From an uncultured Alphaproteobacteria bacterium (GTDB lineage: Bacteria; Pseudomonadota; Alphaproteobacteria; Caulobacterales; Caulobacteraceae), in assembly GCA_903933475.1 (NCBI GenBank), contig CAIZKE010000070.1, forward strand, positions 1-17,889: 17,889 nucleotides of DNA. Direction: 5' to 3'. Of the stretch, positions 1-7,323 are shown piece after piece. Both the position numbers and the translations under genes were made by a program. Numbering within the stretch: the first letter of the stretch is position 1; the number at the start of each line of letters is the position of its first letter. The notes under the pieces are model-generated. The model did no database searches, was not told the origin of the DNA, and was given only the letters and a program-made list of their open reading frames with translations.

Positions 1-697
1 CGGCCGCGCCCCCGGGGGCGGCCGGAAGGTCTCCGGAGATCCGGGGGGCCAGGCGGGCGGTGATGTCCTCAATGCCCTGGGCGTTGGGGTGCATGCCGTC
101 CGGAAGCAGCCGGTCGGGCCTGCCGGCCACGCCGTCCAGGAAGAAGGGATAGACGCTCACGCCTCTCTGCCGGGCCAGGTCCGGATAGATGGGATTGAAG
201 GCCTGGGCGTAGTCCTCGCCGAGGTTTGGTGCGGCCAGCATTGTCGTGAGGGCGGTGCGGATCTTGCGCCTGTCGAGTTCGTCGAGGATGGCCCCCAGAT
301 TCGCCCGGGTCTGCGCCGGGCTGAGGCCCCGCAACATGTCGTTGGCACCCAGACCGACGATCACCAGGTCCGGCTTCCGGGGCAGGCCGTCGAGGGTGAA
401 CCCCAGCCGCGCAAGCCCCGCTGCGGTCGTATCTCCGGAGACGCCGGCATTCACTACGGTCACGGACTGCCCGCTGCGGCGCAGGGCGCGCTCGAGGGCT
501 GGCGCAAAGCCCTGGGAAGGCTCAAGCCCGTAGCCGGCGAAGAGGCTGTCACCGAAGATCACCACAAGGGAGCCGTCAGCTACTGCGGCCCGGGCAGGTG
601 CGACCTGTGTCTTCGAGGCGTCGCCCGGAGGTGAACAGGCGATAATGATCTGGCAAAGCCCGGCAAGCACCACATATAGCCACCAACCCGAACGCAC
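1..697 (-). CDS. tesA: TesA-like SGNH/GDSL arylesterase or lysophospholipase, probable lipoprotein (3' partial)
   Basis: SGNH-family hydrolase expected to cleave acyl or aryl esters, or acyl thioesters, in the envelope. Translating from GTG at 695-697 gives a hydrophobic N-terminus ending in a lipobox (Ile-Ile-Ala-Cys, Cys21), which suggests a lipid-anchored protein. Block I FGDSL places the nucleophile at Ser51, GAND gives Asn119 of block III, and DGMHPN gives Asp200 and His203. The Ser-to-His distance of about 150 residues matches TesA. The start is supported by a perfect AGGAGG six bases upstream. The frame stays open to base 2, so the C-terminus lies outside the window; 232 codons are visible and only a short tail should be missing. 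It is divergent from the ABC ATPase gene with 15 bp between the starts, as tesA is from ybbA in E. coli. The family assignment is firm; substrate and lipidation are inferred. Confidence 0.9.
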   Translation of the reverse strand, partial: MRSGWWLYVVLAGLCQIIIACSPPGDASKTQVAPARAAVADGSLVVIFGDSLFAGYGLEPSQGFAPALERALRRSGQSVTVVNAGVSGDTTAAGLARLGFTLDGLPRKPDLVIVGLGANDMLRGLSPAQTRANLGAILDELDRRKIRTALTTMLAAPNLGEDYAQAFNPIYPDLARQRGVSVYPFFLDGVAGRPDRLLPDGMHPNAQGIEDITARLAPRISGDLPAAPGGAA

Positions 698-703
698 TGG
701 ACG

Positions 704-709
704 CCTCCT
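704..709 (-). promoter_or_regulatory. Shine-Dalgarno of the tesA-like gene
   Basis: The minus strand reads AGGAGG here, six bases before the GTG start at 697. It decides the start of the esterase and fills much of the 15-bp gap to the divergent ATPase start. Promoters for both directions must therefore lie at least partly inside the opposite coding sequences. Confidence 0.75.
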
Positions 710-712
710 CGC

Positions 713-1396
713 ATGAACCACCCTGACGCCGACCTGATGATCCGCGCCCGGGGCGTGACACTCTCGCTCGGAAACACTGACATTCTCAAGGGCGTCGACC
801 TCGATGCGCCCCGGGGACAGAGCCTGGCGGTCCTTGGACCCTCTGGTTCGGGCAAGTCCTCGCTGATGGCCGTGCTGTCGGGGCTGGAGCGGACAACCTC
901 CGGCGAGGTCCGGATCGACGGGCAGGATCTGGGGCCGCTCAACGAGGATGAACTTGCAAGGGCGCGCCGGGGACGGATCGGCGTGGTCCTCCAGGCCTTC
1001 CACCTCCTGCCGACAATGACGGCGCTCGAGAACGTGGCCACCCCCCTTGAGCTTCTGGGCGCAACAGACGCCCGGGACCGCGCCGCGGGGGAGCTGGCCG
1101 CCGTGGGCCTGGGCGACCGGCTGACCCACTATCCTGCTCAGCTTTCGGGCGGCGAGCAGCAGAGGGTGGCCATCGCCCGCGCCATGGTGTCCCGGCCCGG
1201 CCTGATCTTCGCCGATGAACCCACCGGGAACCTGGACGGCGTCACCTCGCGGCGGGTGGCGGACCTGCTGTTCGAGCGGCGGGCCGCGACGGGTGCCACC
1301 CTGGTGATCATCACACACGACCCTGCCCTCGCCGCCCGCTGCGACCGTATTGTCGAGATGGCCGATGGCCGGATCGTCTCCGACAGGCCCGCATGA
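713..1396 (+). CDS. ybbA: ABC transporter ATP-binding protein, YbbA/LolD-type
   Basis: Cytoplasmic ATPase subunit (227 aa) of an ABC exporter of the FtsX/MacB class, powering the permease encoded next to it. Visible motifs are Walker A GPSGSGKSS (residues 42-50), the Q-loop Gln94 in VVLQAF, the signature LSGGEQQR (144-151), Walker B LIFADEPTGNLD (164-175) and the H-loop ITHD near residue 200. DEPTGNLD is typical of the LolD/MacB/YbbA group. No clear Shine-Dalgarno precedes ATG 713. The second Met (737) is also possible, because the domain begins after residue 9. The stop overlaps the permease start by ATGA, so the two are probably translationally coupled. The divergent tesA neighbour supports the YbbA rather than LolD assignment. 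What is transported is not established by sequence. Confidence 0.92.
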   Translation: MNHPDADLMIRARGVTLSLGNTDILKGVDLDAPRGQSLAVLGPSGSGKSSLMAVLSGLERTTSGEVRIDGQDLGPLNEDELARARRGRIGVVLQAFHLLPTMTALENVATPLELLGATDARDRAAGELAAVGLGDRLTHYPAQLSGGEQQRVAIARAMVSRPGLIFADEPTGNLDGVTSRRVADLLFERRAATGATLVIITHDPALAARCDRIVEMADGRIVSDRPA

Positions 1397-3915
1397 CCTC
1401 CGCACCCCTCCACCTGCTCTGGCGGATCGCACGACGGGACCTGTCTGCAGGCTTTCGTGGCCTGCGCCTCCTGTTCCTCTGCCTGTTCCTCGGGGTCGGC
1501 GCCCTGGCGGCCATCGGAAGCCTGACGGCGGCCATTACCGGCGAGCTGACCCGGAAGGGACGCGAACTCCTGGGCGGAGACCTGGAGGTCGCGCTCACGC
1601 AGAGGTACGCCGAGGGGACCGAAAAGGCGCAGATGGCGCAACTGGGCAGGGTCAGCGAGACCGTCCGGCTGAGGGCGATGGCCAGCGGCGGCGGCGGGCC
1701 ACCCATGCTCTCCGAACTCAAGGGCGTAGACAGCGGCTATCCCCTCTATGGCCGCCTGACCGTGGCCACCCCTTCAGGTCCGGTCGCGACGGGTCGTCCG
1801 GGATCCGGGGAGGTACTGATCGAGCGCGGACTTGCCGAGCGGCTGGGAGTCGGGGTCGGCGACAGCCTGGCCGTCGGCAAGGCCCGGTTCCGCATCTCCG
1901 GCGTTCTCGCCTCGGAGCCCGACCGGGTCGGCGAGGGTTTCAGCCTCGGGCCCGCGGCCCTGATCCGGCTGGAGGATATGGCCTCAACGGGCCTGATCCA
2001 GCCGGGCAGTCTCTTCCAGGCCAAGTACCGGATCCGGCTGGCGCAAGACGACCTCCGCCGGCCGGACAAGTTGGCGGAAGCGCTCAAGCGCGCCCACGGA
2101 GAGGCTGGCTGGCAGGTTCGCGACCACGGTCGCGCCGCGCCAGGCGCCAGCCGCTTCTTCGAGCGAATGGGGCAGTTCCTGGGCCTGATCGGTCTGTCCG
2201 CCCTGGTGATCGCCGGCATAGGCGTGAGCAATGGCGTTGCGGGCTATCTCGCGGCGCGGCGAGGGGCCATCGCTACCCTCAAGGTCCTTGGGGCCTCCAA
2301 CCTCGACGTCTCGGTCCTCTATCTCCTGCAGGTCGCCGTGGTCGCGGCTTGCGCGATCGCCACCGGCCTCGCAGCAGGTGCGGCCCTGGCGCCCGCCCTC
2401 CTGGCCCTGCTCGGCGACCGCCTGCCCGTGAAACCAGACTTGGTCCTCCATCCCTGGCCCCTGGTCCTCGCCGCTGCCCAGGGACTGCTGATCGCCTTCA
2501 TCTTCACCTGGCCGCCCCTGGCTCGCGCTGGGCGAACCCCGCCCGCCGCCATCTGGCGGACCCATCTTGAGCCTGCCGCCCGCCTGTCCAGGGGGGACGC
2601 GGCCATTGTCGGAACCGCCGCTGCGGCCTCCGTGGCCCTTGTCCTGGCAACCACGGACAGGCCGCTCTTCTCCGCTGGGGTGCTGGCGGCGACGGGCGGC
2701 GTCCTCCTCCTGCTCCTGCTGGTGGGGCTTGGCGTCAGGACCCTGGCCCACCGCCTGCCCCGACCCGCTTCGCCCCTTTTGAGGCTGGCCTTGTCCAACC
2801 TGCACCGTCCGGGTGCGCAGACTCCCGCCCTGGTCATCGCCATCGGCCTGTCCCTGACCCTCTTCGTCCTGATCGCGGCCATCCAGACCAGCCTGGATGC
2901 GGAAATCGCCCGGTCGGTTCCGCAGCGGGCGCCCGCACAGTTCGTTTTGGACGTGCCATCCGCAGGCGCGGCAGCCTTCCGCGAGGCGATTCAACAGGTG
3001 GCACCGGAGGCCGAAGTCGACCTCGTCCCGGCTCTTCGCGGGACGATCACGGCCTATGGCGGCCAGCGGGTCAGGGACATGAAGACCCTCCCGCGGGAAG
3101 CCTGGGTCCTGCGCGGCGAAAGGGGCGTTACCTACGCCGGGACCCTGCCGGAGGGCAGTCGCCTCACGGCGGGCACCTGGTGGCCGGCGGACTACCAGGG
3201 GCCGCCCCTTGTCTCCCTCGATGAGCGGGTGGCAGAGGCCCTGTCCCTGCAGGTCGGCGATACCCTGACGGTCAGTGTCCTGGGCCGGGAAATCCCCGCG
3301 CGCATCGCCTCGCTCAGGAAGATCGACTGGGAAACCCTGGGGTTCAACTACATGATGGTCTTCCCGCCGAGCACGCTTGCCCAGGCGCCCCACACCCTGG
3401 CGGGATCGGTCAGCCTTCCGCCGGACAAGGAGACAGCTTCGGCACGGGCCATCCTCGCAGCCTTTCCCGGCGCCTCGGTGATCTCTGTCCGCGAAGTGAT
3501 TGGCCAGGCGCGCGTCCTTCTCGACCAGATGGCCCTGGCGGTGACCGCAGCCGCCTCAGTGACCCTGCTGGCCGGCATGGCGGTGCTGACGGGGGCCGTT
3601 GCCGCCGCGCGCCAGGCCCGGACCTACGACGCCGTCATCCTCAAGACCCTGGGTGCCACCCGGGGACAGCTGCTGGCCGTGCAGGCCCTCGAGTTCGGGC
3701 TTCTCGGCCTGCTCCTGGGCGGGGTCGCCCTGGCGGCAGGCCTGGCCGGGGCCTGGTGGATCATCGTCCAGGTCTTCGAGTTCACCTGGGCACCGGACTG
3801 GGGCCGCGTCCTGGGATCGGTTGCAGTGGGCCTCGCGGTGACCCTGGCCTTGAGCCTTGCCGGTGCCCTGCCCATCCTGTCCGCCCGGCCTGCGAGCGCG
3901 CTCCGTTCAGTCTAG
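1393..3915 (+). CDS. ybbP: FtsX-like ABC transporter permease, YbbP-type
   Basis: Inner-membrane permease (840 aa) partnering the upstream ATPase. E. coli YbbP is of similar size (about 800 aa). An N-terminal membrane segment (about residues 25-48) is followed by a large extracytoplasmic MacB-like region. A first FtsX membrane block (about 261-376) comes next, then further hydrophobic segments (about 402-456 and 477-497), a second periplasmic region, and a second FtsX block (about 709-833) carrying the typical ILKTLGATRGQL loop. The first block has the matching LKVLGASNLDV loop, so the protein is a duplicated, YbbP-type permease. It starts at the ATG overlapping the ATPase stop (ATGA). The family exports hydrophobic or envelope-related molecules; linkage to an esterase suggests a lipid-like substrate, but that is inference. 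Stop TAG at 3913-3915. Confidence 0.92.
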   Translation: MTSAPLHLLWRIARRDLSAGFRGLRLLFLCLFLGVGALAAIGSLTAAITGELTRKGRELLGGDLEVALTQRYAEGTEKAQMAQLGRVSETVRLRAMASGGGGPPMLSELKGVDSGYPLYGRLTVATPSGPVATGRPGSGEVLIERGLAERLGVGVGDSLAVGKARFRISGVLASEPDRVGEGFSLGPAALIRLEDMASTGLIQPGSLFQAKYRIRLAQDDLRRPDKLAEALKRAHGEAGWQVRDHGRAAPGASRFFERMGQFLGLIGLSALVIAGIGVSNGVAGYLAARRGAIATLKVLGASNLDVSVLYLLQVAVVAACAIATGLAAGAALAPALLALLGDRLPVKPDLVLHPWPLVLAAAQGLLIAFIFTWPPLARAGRTPPAAIWRTHLEPAARLSRGDAAIVGTAAAASVALVLATTDRPLFSAGVLAATGGVLLLLLLVGLGVRTLAHRLPRPASPLLRLALSNLHRPGAQTPALVIAIGLSLTLFVLIAAIQTSLDAEIARSVPQRAPAQFVLDVPSAGAAAFREAIQQVAPEAEVDLVPALRGTITAYGGQRVRDMKTLPREAWVLRGERGVTYAGTLPEGSRLTAGTWWPADYQGPPLVSLDERVAEALSLQVGDTLTVSVLGREIPARIASLRKIDWETLGFNYMMVFPPSTLAQAPHTLAGSVSLPPDKETASARAILAAFPGASVISVREVIGQARVLLDQMALAVTAAASVTLLAGMAVLTGAVAAARQARTYDAVILKTLGATRGQLLAVQALEFGLLGLLLGGVALAAGLAGAWWIIVQVFEFTWAPDWGRVLGSVAVGLAVTLALSLAGALPILSARPASALRSV

Positions 3916-3924
3916 GCTACCGAC

Positions 3925-3930
3925 AGGAGG
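3925..3930 (+). promoter_or_regulatory. Shine-Dalgarno of the truncated methyltransferase ORF
   Basis: A perfect AGGAGG lies seven bases before the TTG at 3938. It sits directly after the permease stop codon and is the main reason to place the start of the methyltransferase remnant at TTG rather than inside the permease gene. Confidence 0.6.
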
Positions 3931-3937
3931 CGGGACC

Positions 3938-4147
3938 TTGGGCGACTTCTATGGCGCAGACCTCGCCGCCATCCATGCCGACGGCTTCGGCGGCCTCGGC
4001 GCTGCAGCGGCGGGCGTGGTTGCGCAGGCCCTCGGTGACAGTCTTGCAGGCGCCCGGATCCTGGACCTCGGCTGCGGCGCCGGCGCCCTGTCCGCGCCCC
4101 TGACCCAAGCCGGCGCACGGGTCTGGGGCCTTGATCTCTCCGCCTGA
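3938..4147 (+). pseudogene. truncated class I SAM-dependent methyltransferase
   Basis: This 69-residue reading frame keeps only the beginning of a Rossmann-fold methyltransferase. It has an N-terminal helix region (GDFYGADLAAIHADGFGGL), then motif I RILDLGCGAG and the post-I strand VWGLDLS, and stops at TGA 4145-4147 two residues later. Full-length relatives run to about 200 residues or more, so most of the fold, including the substrate-binding half, is missing. The start is TTG with a perfect AGGAGG seven bases upstream, 22 bp after the permease stop. I translated the following 150 bp in all three plus frames and found no recognisable continuation. This points to a 3' deletion rather than a single frameshift. 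It could still be translated as a short peptide, but methyltransferase activity is very unlikely. Confidence 0.6.
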
Positions 4148-4291
4148 AGGCCTCCCGGTCTATCGCGCCCTTCGAAACGGATCCTGCGTTCAGTCTGGGA
4201 CGTCAGGCCAAGGCCCGAACCGGGCACGACGCTTGACGCGACGGCGCTTTTCGCCGCCACTCCCCATACCGCCTGTTCAAAAGGTGGGCTG

Positions 4292-4297
4292 GGAGGA
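4292..4297 (+). promoter_or_regulatory. Shine-Dalgarno of the GPH symporter gene
   Basis: GGAGGA lies six bases before ATG 4304 and fixes the start of the symporter. The preceding stretch 4148-4291 shows no convincing gene, terminator or promoter. Confidence 0.6.
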
Positions 4298-4303
4298 AGT
4301 CCA

Positions 4304-5779
4304 ATGCCCGTCGACGAGGCCCGTCCGGATCCATCTGAGCCGCCGTCACTGCGTCTTCGCACCAAGCTGGCCTTCGGGATCGGCAGCGCGGCGGAAACCA
4401 TCGCCCTGTTCTCACTCGGGTCCTACGCCCTGCTCTACTACAATCAGGTGCTGGGGCTGCCGGGCTGGCTGGGCGGGCTGGCGATCTCACTCTCCTTCGT
4501 GGTGGACGGGTTCGCCGACCCGGTCATCGGGTCGATCTCGGACCGCACACGGTCCCGCTTCGGACGCCGGCATCCCTTCATGTACGCCGCGCCCATACCC
4601 ATCGCCCTTTTCTTCCTGGCCATCTTCAATCCGCCGGATGGCCTCAGCCACACCCTGCTCTTCCTCTGGTTCACGGGTTCAGTGATAGGGCTACGGGTGG
4701 CCATGAGCGTGTTCCACACCCCGCACCTGGCCTTCGGCGGCGAGCTATCGGAGTCCTACATCGAGCGCACCAAGGTGATGGCGTGGAACAATTTCTCCAC
4801 CTGGATCGGCGGCACAGGCATCTCGCTGATCGCCCTCACTTACTTCTTCAAGGCCACGCCGGAGTATCCGCGGGGCCTCCTGAATCCCGAGCCCTACCTG
4901 CCATTCTCCCTGTTGGCCGCAGGGGCGACCCTGACCATCCTCTTCGGCTCGGCTTGGTTCACGCGTGACCAGATCCCGCGCCTGCCGAGGCCGCCGAAGG
5001 ATCAGCCGCCCTTCTCGCCCTTCGAGTTCCTGAAGGACCTTGGCAAGATCCTGGCCAACCGGAACTATGTCTGGCTGCTGGCTGGCCTCTTCGCCCTGTC
5101 CCTCATGACAGGGATCCGCGACACCTTGGGGCTCTACGGCGGAACCTATTACTGGGGCTTCCCGTCGGAGATGCTGCGCTGGTACTCGCTGGGTAGCCTG
5201 ATCGGCTTCGTCTCGGCCCTGACCCTCACGCCTCGGCTTCACGCCCGATGGGGCAAGCGAGGCGTGATCATCGCCAGCGCGGCGGCAACCGTCGTCTTCC
5301 CGGCGCTGGGCTTCATCCTGCGGGAGGTCGGGTGGATGTTCCCCAACGGGGATCCGCGGCTTCTGCCCACCCTGGTGGCCATTTCCGCCGTCAGCTACGC
5401 CACAGGCGCCATACTGAACATTTCGGTGATGAGCGCCCTGGCCGACGTGGCGGACGAGAACGAGGTTCGCTTCGGGGTCCGGCAGGAGGGGGTGCTGTAC
5501 TCAACCCGAGCCCTCTTCGCCAAGCTCGACACAGCGATCGGCGCGGCCCTCGCCGGTATCGTGCTGACCCTGATCGCCTTCCCGGAGAAGGCGCAGCCAG
5601 GCGAGGTGGATCCTGGCGTCCTCCAGAACCTCGGGCTCTTCCTGGGGCCGATCTCCATGATCCCCGGCGTTTTCGCGGTCCTGCTCTACTCGCGCTTCAG
5701 CATTTCCAGCGCGGACCATGCGGCGACGCGCGCTAAGATCGACGCGGCGCGCCGGGGGGCCCCAGCAGTCCCGAACTGA
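4304..5779 (+). CDS. MFS transporter of the GPH/MelB family (glycoside-cation symporter)
   Basis: Inner-membrane secondary transporter (491 aa, about 12 predicted membrane segments) of the glycoside-pentoside-hexuronide:cation symporter family. Asp68 and Asp72 (VDGFADPVIG) sit where MelB has its cation-binding aspartates in helix II. SDRTRSRFGRRHPF follows and is the family hallmark loop between helices II and III. A later conserved region, ADVADENEVRFGVRQEG, with SALAD just before it, is also typical of GPH proteins. The likely role is uptake of a sugar or glycoside with H+ or Na+; the substrate cannot be told from sequence and no sugar-degrading gene is adjacent. The start is set by GGAGGA six bases upstream. 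The last 47 bp overlap, tail to tail, the aquaglyceroporin gene on the other strand. Confidence 0.87.
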   Translation: MPVDEARPDPSEPPSLRLRTKLAFGIGSAAETIALFSLGSYALLYYNQVLGLPGWLGGLAISLSFVVDGFADPVIGSISDRTRSRFGRRHPFMYAAPIPIALFFLAIFNPPDGLSHTLLFLWFTGSVIGLRVAMSVFHTPHLAFGGELSESYIERTKVMAWNNFSTWIGGTGISLIALTYFFKATPEYPRGLLNPEPYLPFSLLAAGATLTILFGSAWFTRDQIPRLPRPPKDQPPFSPFEFLKDLGKILANRNYVWLLAGLFALSLMTGIRDTLGLYGGTYYWGFPSEMLRWYSLGSLIGFVSALTLTPRLHARWGKRGVIIASAAATVVFPALGFILREVGWMFPNGDPRLLPTLVAISAVSYATGAILNISVMSALADVADENEVRFGVRQEGVLYSTRALFAKLDTAIGAALAGIVLTLIAFPEKAQPGEVDPGVLQNLGLFLGPISMIPGVFAVLLYSRFSISSADHAATRAKIDAARRGAPAVPN

Positions 5780-6428
5780 CGACCCAAGCGGCTGCGGCCC
5801 CCAGCCCCTGGCCCAGCAAGAATCCCGGAACCGACTCCGGAGCGATGCCGGCAAAGGTGTCAGTCAGGCTCCGGGCCAGGGTGACGGCGGGGTTAGCGAA
5901 GGATGTCGAGGCGGTGAAGCCGTAGGCGGCGGTGATGTAGAGGGCGACGAGGGCGGCCGTGGCCGCCGGGGCGAGGCGCGAGGCCAGGCGGATCACCAGG
6001 ATGAGGCCGAAGGTGGCAACGGCTTCGGACAGCACCTGCCCGCCGCCGGACCGCACCTTGTCGGAGACCTGGAACAGCGGCAACTCGAACATGGCGTGGG
6101 CGAGGAGGACGCCGGCGACGGCGGCGCCGACATGTACGGCGACCCGGGCAAGGGCCTCACCGGCGGCAAGGTCCCGGTCGCGGGCGGCAAGGACGCTGAC
6201 CAGGGGGTTGAAGTGTGCGCCCGAGATCGGTCCCAGAAGGGTGATCAGGACGGCCAGCCCGGCCCCGGTCGAGACCGTGTTCAGCATCAGGGCGATCGCG
6301 TCATTCCCTCCGGACAGCCGCTCGCCCATGATCCCCGAGCCCACCACGATGGACAGAAGAAGCGCGGTTCCCAAGCCTTCAGCCGCCAGCCGGCGGACCA
6401 GGCCGAAGTCGGGCCGGACCGCAGTCAC
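5733..6428 (-). CDS. aqpS: MIP-family aquaglyceroporin of an arsenic operon (AqpS-like)
   Basis: Membrane channel (231 aa, six hydrophobic segments) of the major intrinsic protein family. The first half-helix motif is HFNPLVS (Asn74-Pro75-Leu76), a variant of NPA. The second is FANPAVT (Asn179-Pro180-Ala181). The residue straight after the second NPA, normally the selectivity-filter arginine, is Val182, which implies a wider and less polar pore. The gene starts with GTG overlapping the arsC stop (GTGA), so it belongs to the arsR-arsC unit. In Sinorhizobium meliloti the channel AqpS replaces an arsenite pump and lets arsenite made by ArsC leave the cell; the same role is inferred here. The stop TAG (5733-5735) lies inside the convergent symporter gene. 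Confidence 0.85.
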   Translation of the reverse strand: MTAVRPDFGLVRRLAAEGLGTALLLSIVVGSGIMGERLSGGNDAIALMLNTVSTGAGLAVLITLLGPISGAHFNPLVSVLAARDRDLAAGEALARVAVHVGAAVAGVLLAHAMFELPLFQVSDKVRSGGGQVLSEAVATFGLILVIRLASRLAPAATAALVALYITAAYGFTASTSFANPAVTLARSLTDTFAGIAPESVPGFLLGQGLGAAAAWVVSSGLLGPPGAPRRS

Positions 6429-6928
6429 GGGTTTAGATCCTTACCGATCGCCTCCAGACGGACCCGAACGTCCGGGCCGTCGAGGACTTCGGGTGGCAGG
6501 GAGAGGAAGCGTTCCACGCGGCGGCGAAGCTGGCGTTCCGCCTCGGCGAAGGCCTGCGCGATCTCGGCTCCGGACCCGCTCACCGCCGCCGGATCCTCGA
6601 CACCCCAATGCGCGGAAACGGGACGTCCAGGCCAGATGGGGCAGACCTCGCCGGCGGCGTTGTCGCAGACGGTGAAGATAAAATCGATCGGCGGTGCCCC
6701 TGGGGCGGCGAACTCGTCCCAGGACTTGGAGCGGAAGTCATCTGGGTCGAGCCCCATAGACCTCAAAACAGGAACAGCGCCCGGATTGATGCGGCCGGTC
6801 GGGAAGGACCCGGCGGAGTGGGCCCGGAAGCGGTCGCCGCCCAGGCTCCGGAGCAGGCCCTCTGCGATCATCGAGCGCGCGGAATTTCCCGTGCAGAGGA
6901 AGAGGACGTTGCGGCGGAGGTCAGTCAT
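6425..6928 (-). CDS. arsC: arsenate reductase, low-molecular-weight phosphatase fold
   Basis: Cytoplasmic enzyme (167 aa) reducing arsenate to arsenite with thiol electrons. The phosphatase-type P-loop CTGNSARS lies at residues 12-19, with nucleophile Cys12 and Arg18. Two further cysteines in TVCDNAAGEVC (Cys88 and Cys96) are placed to relay the disulfide, as Cys82 and Cys89 do in thioredoxin-coupled ArsC of Staphylococcus and Bacillus. The spacing here is one residue longer, and the AHWGVEDPA stretch is typical of proteobacterial members. I chose ATG 6928 because the fold begins right after it; a longer in-frame start at 7021 would run back into arsR and adds a proline-rich tail of no family resemblance. 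It sits 28 bp after arsR and overlaps the channel gene by 4 bp. Confidence 0.93.
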   Translation of the reverse strand: MTDLRRNVLFLCTGNSARSMIAEGLLRSLGGDRFRAHSAGSFPTGRINPGAVPVLRSMGLDPDDFRSKSWDEFAAPGAPPIDFIFTVCDNAAGEVCPIWPGRPVSAHWGVEDPAAVSGSGAEIAQAFAEAERQLRRRVERFLSLPPEVLDGPDVRVRLEAIGKDLNP

Positions 6929-6956
6929 GGGCGGGTCCCATAGCGAGGTGGCTGGG

Positions 6957-7313
6957 TCAGGGGGCCGGGACGGCCAGGAAGGTAGGAGCGATATCGGCGC
7001 AGATCTCGGGCCGTCCCCCACAGCAGTCCTCCATCAGGTAGGCGAGCAGACCGCGCATGGCACCGAAGTCCGCCGAGTAGAGAATGGAGCGGCCCTCCCG
7101 CCGGGACCGGGTCAGCCCCGCTGCGGTGAGGATGGCCAGGTTCGACGACAGGGTGTTGGGAAGGCTGCCCGTCGCCCGGGCGATCTCGCCTGCGGCGAGT
7201 CCCTCGGGACCGGCGCCAACAAGCCGGCGGAAGACGTCCAGCCGCCCCGGGTGCGCAAGGGCGCTGAGGGCGGAGACGGCGTCGTTGGGCGGCATGGCGG
7301 GACCTTGGGGCAT
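6957..7313 (-). CDS. arsR: ArsR/SmtB-family metalloregulator
   Basis: Small winged-helix repressor (118 aa from the first ATG) expected to release DNA on binding arsenite. The helix-turn-helix runs over LAAGEIARATGSLPNTLSSNLAIL (about residues 39-62), followed by the wing TRSRREGRSILYS. A C-terminal cysteine set, DCCGGRPEIC (Cys97, Cys98, Cys105), resembles the C-terminal arsenite site of Acidithiobacillus ferrooxidans ArsR rather than the ELCVC site of the plasmid R773 protein. It is first in the arsR-arsC-channel operon. Two starts are possible, ATG 7313 and ATG 7295. The first is enclosed in a GGGGC/GCCCC inverted repeat (7307-7319) very close to the predicted transcription start; the second has a weak AAGG eight bases upstream. 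Either way the DNA-binding domain is intact. Confidence 0.92.
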   Translation of the reverse strand: MPQGPAMPPNDAVSALSALAHPGRLDVFRRLVGAGPEGLAAGEIARATGSLPNTLSSNLAILTAAGLTRSRREGRSILYSADFGAMRGLLAYLMEDCCGGRPEICADIAPTFLAVPAP

Positions 7314-7323
7314 GGCCCCAGAC

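Noticed and set aside
1984..3393. A 469-codon open frame antisense to the ybbP-like gene
   Set aside because: Low-complexity Gly/Arg/Gln/Asp-rich translation typical of the antisense frame of a GC-rich gene; the plus-strand frame is a clear permease.
4232..4256. Small stem CGGCG-CTTTT-CGCCG upstream of the symporter gene, considered as a terminator
   Set aside because: Only five base pairs and no T-run after it; not enough to call.
6929..7021. N-terminal extension of arsC from an upstream in-frame start at 7021
   Set aside because: The extension overlaps the end of arsR and does not resemble ArsC; the fold begins directly at ATG 6928.
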